Shown: positions 25,089-34,479, numbered from the stretch's first letter. The stretch: 64,000 nt of DNA from Streptomyces sp. SID12488 (GCF_010548275.1 NZ_JAAGLT010000001.1:682001-746000); one strand, 5' to 3'. The notes: generated by a model not told the origin, from the sequence alone. Numbers and translations: made by a program.

Positions 25089-25934
25089 TCATGGACCTTC
25101 CAGTATCTTAAGCGGCCTACCTGCGGGAGTCATACGCCATCGACGTGAAATGTCGCCAAGACGAGTGGCTCCCGCGTACGGTACGAGATCAAGCGGATTC
25201 ATCCACGCATCAGAGAAGTGAATGTTCAAGTGTAACGCGAGAGCCAACAGAATATCCTGAGATGCATCCGTATCGATTTGCGCAAGCAGAGACCCTGGCC
25301 CGGGTGAGCGTTCTAGAAGGTAACTATCAGGGTTCTGCCACTGCAGGTGACCTTTACCTAACACCCAGACACTGTCAGGCCACTCGACTGGCGGCCGAGT
25401 TTGACACCATTCCATGAGGTGACTACCAATCGTCTCTAATTTGAGACTATCAAAAGCAATGACGATCCCAGAGGTCGGGAAGAAGTCGTAGATTTTCCCA
25501 TAGGCCAGCGTTTTTCGTGGTACAAGTCCTGGCGTCGGACGATATGAATCCTTCGACATGCACCGCAATTTTCTAATTTTATTGCACGCGTCCACGAGTT
25601 GCTGCTTGTCTAATTTGGTCTTCACTTCGACAACGCCATAAACACACTCGTTCGGGAGGATTCGATACCCGTTCAGGGTAGTGAAAGGTGGAGTTCCTCG
25701 ATCCGCGAGAACGATGTCACACTGAGGGGAGGTCTCGTCTGAAGCTGTGACTATCTCGGCATTATGTATCGGTTCCACGTGAGATGGTAGATAGCTGGCG
25801 AGAAACTCCCGAATAAGAGCTTCTCGAGAAGTTCCTGCTTCACCGTTGTGACTGAAGTTTCTCGACTGCTCGAAGTCTGCGCGCATCCGCATGGCAACCG
25901 AGCTGAGGATTCTTCCAAGTTTCTCTTGAGCCAT
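25089..25934 (-). CDS. DUF6602 family protein, predicted PD-(D/E)XK nuclease
   Basis: A 281-residue protein. It begins MAQEKLGRILSSVAMRMRADF, then SREALIREFLASYLPS, and has the nuclease-like core Asp in QCDIVLADRG (near residue 71) and ExK in YGVVEVKTKL (near residue 105), the pattern of DUF6602 proteins often found in defence loci. The remaining half is conserved but unassigned. Its DNA is the most AT-rich of the window. ATG 25934 has only a weak ribosome site. It is divergent from the helicase gene and convergent with the SRA-like gene; a toxin or nuclease role is inference. Confidence 0.7.
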   Translation of the reverse strand: MAQEKLGRILSSVAMRMRADFEQSRNFSHNGEAGTSREALIREFLASYLPSHVEPIHNAEIVTASDETSPQCDIVLADRGTPPFTTLNGYRILPNECVYGVVEVKTKLDKQQLVDACNKIRKLRCMSKDSYRPTPGLVPRKTLAYGKIYDFFPTSGIVIAFDSLKLETIGSHLMEWCQTRPPVEWPDSVWVLGKGHLQWQNPDSYLLERSPGPGSLLAQIDTDASQDILLALALHLNIHFSDAWMNPLDLVPYAGATRLGDISRRWRMTPAGRPLKILEGP

Positions 25935-26081
25935 GAAATAATTCTAGGGTAGAACAACAGGTCAGTGCAGCTATGACGGCAACTCGCTCCTCTCCCCCAT
26001 CCAGCAGTCGGTCATCGCCTGCGCACTGTCACTGCCCTCTGTTACACATGAGTCAACTGCTGCGCGATCAAGGGAGCCAGG

Positions 26082-29000
26082 GTGTCTGTGTCGGGGGGAT
26101 TCACGCAGCCGGCTGTGGGCGTGTACGAGGAGCTCATCACGGTGCGCTTCGAGCAGAAGTTGAAGGAGTTCGCGAGCCTCGGGTGGCATCTCGTGAGCGA
26201 CAGGGTGGGAGACGAGTCGGCTCCTCATGTCCTGGCAAGACACATCGCCCGGACGGTGCGCCGCGTGCTACAGAGCATCCCCGCCGAGGAGCGGGTATAC
26301 GCGACGAACCACATCTTGGAGTCCATCAGCACTCTCGAGGGAGCACAGGAGTGGGTGGAGTTGGTGGCAGACGGACCTCGCCAACTCCTGGCGCTGACAA
26401 GGCAGGAGGCTCCTGGCGTCTTCGCTGTTCGCCCAGGTATCCCCCTCTCCGATACCGCGCTCATCACCAACTCGCCCGACGACCCCAGCCTCGGCTTCGA
26501 GCTACGCGCCGAGCTCGCCACCGCCGATCGCGTCGACCTGCTCTGCGCCTTCGTGAAATGGCACGGTCTCCGCATCATCGAGCAGTCTCTTCAGGCGGCC
26601 AGCGAGCGGGGCGTGCCAATACGCGTCATCACAACGACGTACATCGGAGCCACCGAACGTCGCGCACTGGATCGACTAGTGCAGGACTTCAACGCCGAGG
26701 TCAGGGTCAACTATGAGACCAGGTCGACGCGACTCCACGCCAAGGCATGGCTGTTCCGGCGTAAGAGCGGTTACGACACGGCGTACGTCGGCAGCTCCAA
26801 CCTCTCCAAGGCCGCACTACTCGATGGCTTGGAGTGGAACGTCCGGCTGTCGTCCATCGCAACGCCTGACGTACTGCGGAAGTTCGAGGCAACGTTCGAG
26901 TCGTATTGGAGCGATCCGTCCTTCGAGATGTACGACCCGGACACTGACGGAGCTCGACTCCAGGAAGCGTTGGCGATCGCCGGAGGTACCTCCGCTTCGT
27001 CTGTTGCAGATCGCCGAATCACCCTGTCCGGCCTCGAAGTACGCCCTTATCCACATCAGCGCGACATGCTGGAGCGGCTCGAAGTTGAGCGCGAAGTACA
27101 TGATCGGCACCAGAATCTACTGGTCGCGGCGACAGGAACCGGCAAGACCGTGATGGCGGCGCTGGACTACAAGCAACTACGCAAGAAGCACGGCCGTGAC
27201 CTCCGGCTGCTGTTCGTCGCTCACCGCAAGGAGATTCTCCAGCAGTCCCTGCGGACCTACCAAGACGTCTTGGTAGACGCGAACTTCGGCGAATCCCTGC
27301 ACAGCGGAGAGATCCCGGAGCGTTGGACACATGTCTTCGCCAGCGTGCAGTCGCTCAACGCACGGGCGCTGGACCGGCTCGCTGCTGATCACTTCGATGT
27401 GATCGTGATCGACGAGTTCCACCACGGGACTTCGCTGACATACCGGAAGATTCTCGATCACTTCGAGCCGCTGGAACTTCTTGGTCTGACGGCGACCCCT
27501 GAGCGCATGGACGGCAAGAACATCCAGGACGAGTTCTTCGATGGCCGCATCGCCGCCGAGATGCGGCTGTGGGAGGCCTTGGAGAACGATCTGCTTAGCC
27601 CCTTCCACTATCTCGGCATCAGCGACAACACCGACCTGAGTGCGGTGAAGTGGCATCGCGGGGCGTACGACGCAAGCGCTCTGAGCGATGTGCTGTCCGC
27701 CAACCACGCGCGGGCGCTGCTGGTCTTGAAGGCCGTTCAGGAGAAAGTCGCCGATCCAAGTGCCATGCGTGCCTTGGGCTTCTGTGTTTCTGTCGCGCAC
27801 GCGCACTTCATGGCGGAATCCTTCCGCCAGGCTGGCCTCAACGCCGTTGCCCTGTCTGCCGGAACCTCTGCCGATGAGCGCAGGCAGGCGCTGGCCGATC
27901 TCACGGCAGGGGCGTTGCAGGTGATCTTCTCGGTCGACCTCTTCAACGAGGGTCTCGATATCCCTGACGTAGACACTCTGCTCCTGCTGCGACCCACCTC
28001 CAGTGCAACGGTGTTCTTGCAGCAACTCGGCCGAGGGCTCCGGCGTACCGAGAACAAGGCGGTGCTGACCGTACTGGACTTTATCGGCCAGCACCGCAAG
28101 GAGTTCCGCTTCGAGAACCAGTTCCGTGCCCTGACGAATCTGACCCGCAAGCGGCTCTTGGACAACATCGAGCATGACTTCCCGCAGCTCCCGTCTGGCT
28201 GCGAGATCATCCTTGAGGAGAAGGCTAAGAAAACCATCATCGCCAACATCAAGGACCAGATCGGCGTCAACGTCACAGCTCTGGCACGCGAGGTAGCGGA
28301 TTACGCCGAACTGGAGCTCAGCCTGTACCTGGACGAGAGCGGACGCGAACTCAAGGAGCTCTACCGGGGCAACGGGAACTCTTGGACGGGTCTACTCCGC
28401 CGTTCCGGCCTCCTGAAGGGGGAGGCGCCGGAAGGTGAGGCCGCGCTCCTCAAGCGCGTCTCCGCATTCCTGCACGTTGACGACCCAGTCCGGGTTGCTG
28501 CGTACACACAAATGCTGGAGGACGACGCTCCTGCCTACAGCGCCCTCAACGAGCAGGGACAGGCCTACGCCCGCATGCTCTTCTTCCAGCTGTGGCCACT
28601 CGGCGGCATCGTCCGCAAGGGCTACGCCAACTACGACGCCGGATTTGCGACCCTGCGCAAGCTGCACGCTTTCCGAGGTGAGCTGCGCCAGGTGCTGGCG
28701 TACAACCTCGCCCACACCGAGCACGTACCGATCCCTCTCTGGGGCTTGGGCGGTCCGAGTGGTGTCCCCCTCACCGTGCACGCCTCATACAGCCGCGAAG
28801 AGATCCTGCCTGCGCTGGGGCAGTCGTACATCGGCGGCTTCATGCCGGCCGATTTCCGCGAGGGTGTGAAGTGGTGCGACTCGATCAAGACGGACGCGCT
28901 TCTCATTACCCTGGAGAAGGACGAGAAGGACTTCTCACCGCAGACCAGGTACCACGACTACGCGCAGAGCGAGACTCTCTTCCACTGGGAGTCCCAGAAC

Positions 29001-29243
29001 CAGACTTCCGAGACCTCCCCCACTGGCCTGCGCTATCAGAATCATGTTGCTGAGGGCAGCCACGTCCTGCTCTTCGTGCGCCGTTACAAGAGCACCGACA
29101 TAGGTGGTGCCCAACCGTGGATGCTGCTCGGCCCGGCGGAGTACGAGAAGCACACAGGTAGCAAACCGATGGCGATCACGTGGAAGCTGAAGCAGGAGAT
29201 CCCGGCGGACGTCTGGACGTACTCGACGATCAAAGCCGGGTAG
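26082..29243 (+). CDS. PLD-nuclease/SF2 helicase/DUF3427 fusion protein, probable phage-defence effector
   Basis: A 1053-residue multidomain protein. Residues about 130-290 are a phospholipase D-type nuclease domain with HxK in STRLHAKAWLFRR and GSSNLSKAAL. An SF2 helicase core follows: Walker A AATGTGKTVMAA near 350, DEFHH box near 443, and motif VI QQLGRGLRR near 645. The C-terminal 230 residues match DUF3427 (HASYSREEILPALGQ, GVKWCDSIKTDALLIT, HVLLFVRRYK). Such fusions recur in defence islands and resemble Mokosh-like or restriction helicases. GTG 26082 follows AAGGGAGCC. Composition is intermediate between the AT-rich genes and the core. Confidence 0.88.
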   Translation: MSVSGGFTQPAVGVYEELITVRFEQKLKEFASLGWHLVSDRVGDESAPHVLARHIARTVRRVLQSIPAEERVYATNHILESISTLEGAQEWVELVADGPRQLLALTRQEAPGVFAVRPGIPLSDTALITNSPDDPSLGFELRAELATADRVDLLCAFVKWHGLRIIEQSLQAASERGVPIRVITTTYIGATERRALDRLVQDFNAEVRVNYETRSTRLHAKAWLFRRKSGYDTAYVGSSNLSKAALLDGLEWNVRLSSIATPDVLRKFEATFESYWSDPSFEMYDPDTDGARLQEALAIAGGTSASSVADRRITLSGLEVRPYPHQRDMLERLEVEREVHDRHQNLLVAATGTGKTVMAALDYKQLRKKHGRDLRLLFVAHRKEILQQSLRTYQDVLVDANFGESLHSGEIPERWTHVFASVQSLNARALDRLAADHFDVIVIDEFHHGTSLTYRKILDHFEPLELLGLTATPERMDGKNIQDEFFDGRIAAEMRLWEALENDLLSPFHYLGISDNTDLSAVKWHRGAYDASALSDVLSANHARALLVLKAVQEKVADPSAMRALGFCVSVAHAHFMAESFRQAGLNAVALSAGTSADERRQALADLTAGALQVIFSVDLFNEGLDIPDVDTLLLLRPTSSATVFLQQLGRGLRRTENKAVLTVLDFIGQHRKEFRFENQFRALTNLTRKRLLDNIEHDFPQLPSGCEIILEEKAKKTIIANIKDQIGVNVTALAREVADYAELELSLYLDESGRELKELYRGNGNSWTGLLRRSGLLKGEAPEGEAALLKRVSAFLHVDDPVRVAAYTQMLEDDAPAYSALNEQGQAYARMLFFQLWPLGGIVRKGYANYDAGFATLRKLHAFRGELRQVLAYNLAHTEHVPIPLWGLGGPSGVPLTVHASYSREEILPALGQSYIGGFMPADFREGVKWCDSIKTDALLITLEKDEKDFSPQTRYHDYAQSETLFHWESQNQTSETSPTGLRYQNHVAEGSHVLLFVRRYKSTDIGGAQPWMLLGPAEYEKHTGSKPMAITWKLKQEIPADVWTYSTIKAG

Positions 29244-29247
29244 TGCC

Positions 29248-29910
29248 TCACATCGAGTCGCTCACCACCCCTGCTTGCGCTTCGAAGTGCATCTGGGCTC
29301 GATCCAACGCATCATCCGCATCGCGGCCGTGCGCCCGCAGCCAGTGGAGGAGGTCAGCAATGGCACCAATCGCTGCCTCCTCCGCCACGGCTGCGCTCAG
29401 CCGACCTAGGTCGGCTGCGGGCGGCAACGTTACGCCGTTGTAGAGGCCGAGCACCTCCCCCGCTCTCGTCACGTGAGGTCCACCTCTGTGGCCGTTCGGC
29501 GAGGTCAGCGTGGTGGGGAGCTCGCACCACGTCATCTTGCGGTCGGCGAGAAGCTGCACGCCCCAACGGTCAGCGGTGAAGGTGATGAGCTCCATCCCTC
29601 GCCCGGATTCGGAGTTGACGCCTTGGTTGAGGAGCGTGGGCAAGGCCCGGGTGTCGGGGTCGTAGACCTCGATCCGAAGGCGGGTGCCCTTCATGGAGAC
29701 AGTAAGGGTGGTGGGGGTACCGGGACCGACGTGTGTGATCACGTTGGAAACGAGCTCGCTGACGCAGAGTTGGGCCGCGTCGATGAGCTCGTCCAAGCCC
29801 CAGAGTCCGAGGTGGATCCGCAGGACGCGTCGTAGACCTGCTACTTCCTCGGGCTCCGCCAGAAAGTGAAGGTCCCAGGGCTTCCTGGGCATGCAGGTGG
29901 TGCAGTCCAT
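29248..29910 (-). CDS. Anti-sigma-factor-like ATP-binding protein (RsbW/HATPase family)
   Basis: A 220-residue protein. The HATPase_c domain has the N box in LCVSELVSNVITHVG, a G1-like segment VYDPDTRALP and G2 in SESGRGMELIT. Such small kinases in Streptomyces commonly accompany XRE-DUF397 pairs. An extra C-terminal helical stretch (LLHWLRAHGRDADDAL) follows. ATG 29910 has AAGGAG six bases before it and is preferred over 29943. It is divergent from the XRE gene and probably belongs to the same regulatory set; it converges on the helicase gene. Confidence 0.85.
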   Translation of the reverse strand: MDCTTCMPRKPWDLHFLAEPEEVAGLRRVLRIHLGLWGLDELIDAAQLCVSELVSNVITHVGPGTPTTLTVSMKGTRLRIEVYDPDTRALPTLLNQGVNSESGRGMELITFTADRWGVQLLADRKMTWCELPTTLTSPNGHRGGPHVTRAGEVLGLYNGVTLPPAADLGRLSAAVAEEAAIGAIADLLHWLRAHGRDADDALDRAQMHFEAQAGVVSDSM

Positions 29911-30086
29911 GCTCAACTCCTTCTTGCCCACACCGAGTTGCACAATGCATTCGGTCGCACACCTAGAGTTGCATTGGAACTCTCAAAATGGAACTCTCAT
30001 TAGTATCGAGAAGGAGCGCGCCATCAAATCTCGCGCCCCCGGCGCACACCGCCTTGCCGACCCCCGCAGGCAACCAGGACGATCTG

Positions 30087-30959
30087 ATGGACCGACATGA
30101 AGGGTTTGTAGGGATGCCGATTGGACCCACCACGCGCAGGCGCCAACTAGGCGCGGACCTGCGCCGTCTACGCGAACTCAAGAGACTGACCCTTGAGGAA
30201 GCAGGCTCACGCGTCGGCATCTCAAAGGCAACGCTGAGTCGGTACGAGACGAAGGAAGGCACGGTCAAGTGGCCGGCCGTGGACGCACTTTGCCGCGAGT
30301 ACGGAGCTACCGACGCGGAACGGCTTGCTCTGGTCGAGCTTGCGAAGGGTGCCAGGATCCAAGGTTGGTGGCGATCACTCGCCGACCCCATCCCCGACTC
30401 CATGAACCTCATGCTCACGCTTGAGGACGAGGTCGTACGCGAGGATCACTACGCATGCATGTACATTCCTGGCCTGCTCCAGACCCGCAAGTACGCCGAG
30501 GCCGTTCACCGGGCTTCAGAGGTTCAGTGCGCGGAGCGGGAAGTGCAGCACATGGTGGACATCCGCATGAAGCGACAGGAACTCCTTGAACGGGAGGAAC
30601 CGCCACACATTTGGTCCGTGATCGACGAGGCAGCCATCAGGCGCAGTGTCGGCGGACGTGAGGTAATGCGCGAGCAGCTACAACACCTGCTCACCGTGTG
30701 CGAGCGCCCGAACATCACCATCCAAGTGTTGCCCTTCTCAACAGGGGCCCATGCAGCGGCAGTTGGGAGCTTCGCCGTCCTGCGCGGTCCGAAGCCCGAT
30801 CTGGATGTGGTCTACGTAGACCTACTCGGCGGCGGACTCTTCATGGAGAAGCCCCCGGAACTGGACCGCTATAGGTTGGCGTTCGAGTACCTGAGCGCAC
30901 AGGCGCTCGATCTTGAGTCTTCGGCAGCACTCATCGCCCGTATAAGCAAGGAGACGTGA
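30087..30959 (+). CDS. XRE family regulator with DUF5753 domain
   Basis: A 290-residue regulator. The N-terminal helix-turn-helix is LGADLRRLRELKRLTLEEAG followed by SKATLSRYE. The DUF5753 domain fills the rest (YIPGLLQTRKYAEAVHRAS; IWSVIDEAAIRR; NITIQVLPFSTGAHAAAVG), ending ALIARIS. Start 30087 has AGGA seven bases upstream; ATG 30114 is an alternative. Its end overlaps the DUF397 gene (GTGATGA), so they are co-translated. These WhiJ/AbaA-type pairs modulate development and antibiotic production in Streptomyces; targets are unknown here. Confidence 0.92.
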   Translation: MDRHEGFVGMPIGPTTRRRQLGADLRRLRELKRLTLEEAGSRVGISKATLSRYETKEGTVKWPAVDALCREYGATDAERLALVELAKGARIQGWWRSLADPIPDSMNLMLTLEDEVVREDHYACMYIPGLLQTRKYAEAVHRASEVQCAEREVQHMVDIRMKRQELLEREEPPHIWSVIDEAAIRRSVGGREVMREQLQHLLTVCERPNITIQVLPFSTGAHAAAVGSFAVLRGPKPDLDVVYVDLLGGGLFMEKPPELDRYRLAFEYLSAQALDLESSAALIARISKET

Positions 30960-31165
30960 TGACCGCACGGCACGTGCCCGCTCCCTCGTGGTTCAAGTCC
31001 TCTTACAGCGGGGGAAGTGGGACGGAGTGCGTCGAGTGTGCGTGGATGGCGAACGGCACCCTCATACGCGACTCGAAGCGTGTCGGAGGACCTGTAATTG
31101 CTGTTCGAGGTCAAGCATGGCAACTGTTCATAGGGGCGTTGAGAAATCTGAGACATGAAGGTTGA
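30959..31165 (+). CDS. DUF397 (BldB-like) small protein
   Basis: A 68-residue protein with the family hallmarks WFKSSYSGGSGTECVECAW and the RDSKRVGGP turn, then the FIGALRN tail. DUF397 proteins are the partners of XRE-DUF5753 regulators and are thought to modulate or neutralise them. Start ATG 30959 overlaps the stop of the XRE gene, so the two are coupled. Confidence 0.92.
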   Translation: MTARHVPAPSWFKSSYSGGSGTECVECAWMANGTLIRDSKRVGGPVIAVRGQAWQLFIGALRNLRHEG

Positions 31166-31283
31166 ACCCAGTTACCGCCTGGGCTCAATACTCCCGAGTC
31201 GGAGGCTCACAGGTCCGGCGATCACAGTTGACGAAACGGGTAGCCGCATAACCCTCCCGACCCTGCTCCAGTAAGGTCCCGAC

Positions 31284-31838
31284 ATGCATCAGGTGCATCG
31301 TCTCAGTGAACGCCTCCTCGTACGCGAACTAGACCCCGGCGACGTGAACGCCGTACACGCGATCTACGGCGACCCGAGAGCCACGGAACACCTTTCCTTC
31401 GATCCTCGCACCCGGGAGCAGGTCGAGCAGATCGTCACCCGTTCCATCAAGGCCGCTCACGCGGACGAGCGCCGCGAATACGCCTTGGCCGTCGTCGAGC
31501 AGACCGGCGGAGATCTTGTCGGCTTCGGACGACTGGCGCTCGACCCGCACCAGCCGGGGGCCGCGACGATGGGCTTCGCCCTCAGGGCGTCGAGTTGGGG
31601 GCGTGGCTACGGTCTGGAGACCGTCCGGCTTCTCCTGGCCGTTGCCTTCGAAGACCTCGGCCTGCATCGGGTCTGGGGAGCACGCTCGCCCGCGAACGAA
31701 GCCTCGGCCCGAACCATGGAGCGGGCCGGGATGATCGTGGAAGGCCGGATCCGCGAGCACATCCAGCGGGGAGGCAGTTGGCGGGACAGCATCGTCCACT
31801 CCGTCCTCGATCACGAGTGGCAGTCCGTCAACAAGTAG
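31284..31838 (+). CDS. GNAT family N-acetyltransferase
   Basis: A 184-residue GNAT protein of the RimJ/RimL-like type: LSERLLVRELDPGDV start, acetyl-CoA-binding segment MGFALRASSWGRGYGLET, and LGLHRVWGARSPANEASART with the AGMIVEGRIREHI end. It likely acetylates a small molecule or protein N-terminus; the substrate is unknown. No ribosome site stands out beyond GTCCC. It precedes the orphan DUF5753 gene by 62 bp. Confidence 0.9.
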   Translation: MHQVHRLSERLLVRELDPGDVNAVHAIYGDPRATEHLSFDPRTREQVEQIVTRSIKAAHADERREYALAVVEQTGGDLVGFGRLALDPHQPGAATMGFALRASSWGRGYGLETVRLLLAVAFEDLGLHRVWGARSPANEASARTMERAGMIVEGRIREHIQRGGSWRDSIVHSVLDHEWQSVNK

Positions 31839-31900
31839 CAGCCGCTACCGAATCACGGCGACGGAAAGGCCTCACGGCGCATGACTCTGGGAGGAACACG

Positions 31901-32506
31901 GTGACCAGTTCAGTCCCCTGGCAGCAACGCCTGTCCACCGGCACGGCAGACGTCCAGAACGAGGTCGTCAGCCTCTACCAGCAGACCCGGCACAGCAAGG
32001 CCTACGTCCCCGCCATGATCTGGGGCACCCTCCAGACCGAGGCCTACGCGACCGTGATCCTCCGTAAGGTCGTCGACTTCCTCGACATCCCCGACGATGT
32101 GCCGGCGGGCGTGGCCAAGCGTATGGAGCGCCAGCAGGTGCTGTACGACGGTGAGCACCGCTACGACGTGATCCTCGGCGAACAGGCCCTGTACACATAC
32201 GTCGGTGGGCCCGAGGTGATGCGCGGGCAGCTGGAACGTCTACTCCGCGAGATCGACCTTCCCTCCCTCACTCTCGGCATCCTTCCAGCCACCGCCGACG
32301 TCGACATGGTCCCCGCGCACGGCTTCAACATGTACGACGACAGCCGAGCCCACTACGAACTCGTCTCCACCGGCGTGGACATCACCGACCCTGCCGAACT
32401 GGCCCTGCACAACAAGGCGTTCGGGCTACTCAGCAGCGCCGCGCACTACGGGACCGACGCCAAGCAACTGATCGAAAAGGCCTTGGCCTTCTGGAGCTAC
32501 GAGTAG
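31901..32506 (+). CDS. DUF5753 domain protein lacking a helix-turn-helix
   Basis: A 201-residue protein homologous only to the effector half of XRE-DUF5753 regulators (NEVVSLYQQTRHSKAYVPAM; WGTLQTEAYATVIL; RQQVLYDGEHRYDVILGEQA with the substitutions seen here; SLTLGILPATADVDM). No DNA-binding domain precedes it: GTG 31901 has GGGAGGAA seven bases upstream, so it is a true short form, not a truncation. It may compete with or modulate the XRE regulator at 30087, which is inference. Its stop overlaps the next start by one base (TAGTG). Confidence 0.85.
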   Translation: MTSSVPWQQRLSTGTADVQNEVVSLYQQTRHSKAYVPAMIWGTLQTEAYATVILRKVVDFLDIPDDVPAGVAKRMERQQVLYDGEHRYDVILGEQALYTYVGGPEVMRGQLERLLREIDLPSLTLGILPATADVDMVPAHGFNMYDDSRAHYELVSTGVDITDPAELALHNKAFGLLSSAAHYGTDAKQLIEKALAFWSYE

Positions 32507-33279
32507 TGCTCCAACAGCGAGGCGCACCCAGCCTCCTCGCCGTCTTCGCACACCCCGACGACGAGTCCATCTCGGCGGGTGGTGTCCTTGCCCGCCACGC
32601 AACCGCCCACGCCCGCACCGCAGTTGTGACCACGACCTGGGCCGCCACCACCCAACGCGCCACCGAACTCACCGAAGCCCTCCGCATCCTCGGCGCCGGC
32701 GCCCCCCGAATGCTCGGCTACGCCGACTCCCGCGTGCCACAGTCCGCCCCGGACAGGGCACGCTTCCTCGACGCGCCCCTCGACGAAGCGGTGGGTCAAC
32801 TGGTCGCGTACATACGGGAGTTCCGGCCCGAGATCGTGGTCACCCATGACGCGTACGGCGGACTCACCGGTCACGAGGATCATGTGCACACGCACCGGGT
32901 GACCATGCTCGCCGTTCAGGCGGCCGGACTTGAGCGGCTCTACCCGGGGGCCGGTGAGCCCTGGCAGCCGAGCGCGCTGTACCTGGCCACCCATCCACAC
33001 TCGGCCGTTCCACTGTGGGGCGGACACCTGGCCCCCGTAGGCAAGGCCATGCACAGCGTCCCGGACGAGCAGGTCAGCGCGACCGTCGACGTCAGGCCCT
33101 GGCTGGAGCAGAAGGTCGCCGCCGTGCTGGCCCATCAGACCGAGGTGGCACGGGGGGCCGCCCCCGGGCTGATCGCCGGGCTCAGCGGCGCCGAACGGGA
33201 ACTGCTGCTCTCCACCGAGTGGTTCATCCGCCACGACCCCGTGTCCGCGACGGCAGCGCAGACAGAGCTCACGGTCTGA
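32506..33279 (+). CDS. PIG-L family N-deacetylase
   Basis: A 257-residue protein with the zinc-site motif LAVFAHPDDESISAGG at the N-terminus and the later His in TGHEDHVHTHRV. This is the LmbE/MshB fold that removes N-acetyl groups from amino-sugar conjugates. GTG 32506 overlaps the stop of the DUF5753 gene, so it is translated from the same message. Mycothiol, teicoplanin-like or other substrates are possible; the context does not decide. Confidence 0.92.
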   Translation: MLQQRGAPSLLAVFAHPDDESISAGGVLARHATAHARTAVVTTTWAATTQRATELTEALRILGAGAPRMLGYADSRVPQSAPDRARFLDAPLDEAVGQLVAYIREFRPEIVVTHDAYGGLTGHEDHVHTHRVTMLAVQAAGLERLYPGAGEPWQPSALYLATHPHSAVPLWGGHLAPVGKAMHSVPDEQVSATVDVRPWLEQKVAAVLAHQTEVARGAAPGLIAGLSGAERELLLSTEWFIRHDPVSATAAQTELTV

Positions 33280-33413
33280 GTACCTCCGACAGTGCGTACG
33301 TCTGAGACCTCCTTTCTGACCCTTTGCGCCTGCGGAACCGTTTCATCACACCCCGTGTCCTCCTTCGTGGAAGGTGGTTCCATGCCGCGGACCGCCTCCG
33401 GAGGGGGATGGTC

Positions 33414-33860
33414 ATGGGGGAGATGCGCGACGGGGCACGGATAGGGGCCTGGGCTGTCGTCGGGGTTGTCGGCCTGGCGGTGTTGTACGGGATAGGGGCG
33501 TTCGCCTTCGGCGGCGCGATGTGGATCACCGCTCCGTTCCGGGGTGAGGTGGACAAGCGCGAGAACAACGTCGCCTCGGGCGAGTTCCGGCAGACCACGT
33601 ACGAGGAGTTCTTCGATCTGTGCGTGGCCGTGCAGAACGCCGAGGGGACGATCCAGGTGCTCCAGGAGGAGCGGAAGGCCGCGTCGGAGACTCGCACCAC
33701 GCAGATCGACCAGTCGATCACCGCGCTGAAGGTCACGCGGATCGAGTCGGTCAACGACTACAACTCGAAGGCCGCCCAGGAGCACCGCGCGCCCTTCCAC
33801 GACAAGGATCTGCCGTACCGGCTGGATGCCGGCGCCGAGCGCACGACGTGCACCAACTGA
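33414..33860 (+). CDS. Unknown single-pass membrane protein
   Basis: A 148-residue protein with one transmembrane segment (IGAWAVVGVVGLAVLYGIGA) and an extracytoplasmic part with two Cys (LCVAVQNAEG, RTTCTN). The middle is helical, possibly coiled (VLQEERKAASETRTTQIDQ). No family is recognised. ATG 33414 is favoured for GGAGG nine bases upstream. It is followed after 44 bp by a lipoprotein gene; the pair looks like one unit, perhaps phage-derived. Confidence 0.6.
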   Translation: MGEMRDGARIGAWAVVGVVGLAVLYGIGAFAFGGAMWITAPFRGEVDKRENNVASGEFRQTTYEEFFDLCVAVQNAEGTIQVLQEERKAASETRTTQIDQSITALKVTRIESVNDYNSKAAQEHRAPFHDKDLPYRLDAGAERTTCTN

Positions 33861-33904
33861 TCCCAGCTCATCCCCATTTCATCCCGGGAAGAGGGCAGCA
33901 CGAC

Positions 33905-34474
33905 ATGAAGAAATTCGTACGCATGGCTCTGGCCACCGTCGTCGCGCTCGTTGCGGGCCTTGCCCTGACGTCCTGCACCGACGACTCCAGCCAGGACAAG
34001 GAGAACGCGGCCAAGCAGGACAACTACGACCACCTCGTGGCCCTGCAGCCGGCGGGCCGCATGGAGTACTCGCCGACCCGCGAAGCGATCAACCAGTGGG
34101 TCAAGACGTGGGGGCAGCGGGGCAAACTCTCGTACGTCTACATCCAGAACGCCAAAGGCGAGTACGGGTACTTCATCATGAAGGGCCTGCCGGTGCCGCG
34201 CTGCAAGATGCTCACTCCGACAGAGAGGGTGGAGTCCTACGGCGAGGGTGGTGTCGCGGTCCTCCCACAGCCAGGCATGGACGGCACGTACACGACGGGT
34301 TCCACCTGCAACGCCTACTACGGCTTCGACGCCACGACGGGCGCGTACATGGAGTTCACGGTCGGCACGAACCAGTCGTTCTTCCTGTTCGACAAGCCCA
34401 TGACGTTGCCGGAGTACTCCAGCGCCAAGCAGTTGGGGCCGACCTCGGTGAAGGACGCCGCGAAGCAACCCTGA
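33905..34474 (+). CDS. Unknown lipoprotein
   Basis: A 189-residue exported protein with a lipoprotein signal (KKFVRMALATVVALVAGLA) and lipobox LTSC, giving a lipid-modified Cys near residue 23. The mature part is mixed alpha/beta with Cys in VPRCKML and STCNAYYGF, possibly a disulfide. No family is recognised. It follows the small membrane protein by 44 bp and ends at a strong hairpin. Confidence 0.7.
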   Translation: MKKFVRMALATVVALVAGLALTSCTDDSSQDKENAAKQDNYDHLVALQPAGRMEYSPTREAINQWVKTWGQRGKLSYVYIQNAKGEYGYFIMKGLPVPRCKMLTPTERVESYGEGGVAVLPQPGMDGTYTTGSTCNAYYGFDATTGAYMEFTVGTNQSFFLFDKPMTLPEYSSAKQLGPTSVKDAAKQP

Positions 34475-34479
34475 GCGGG

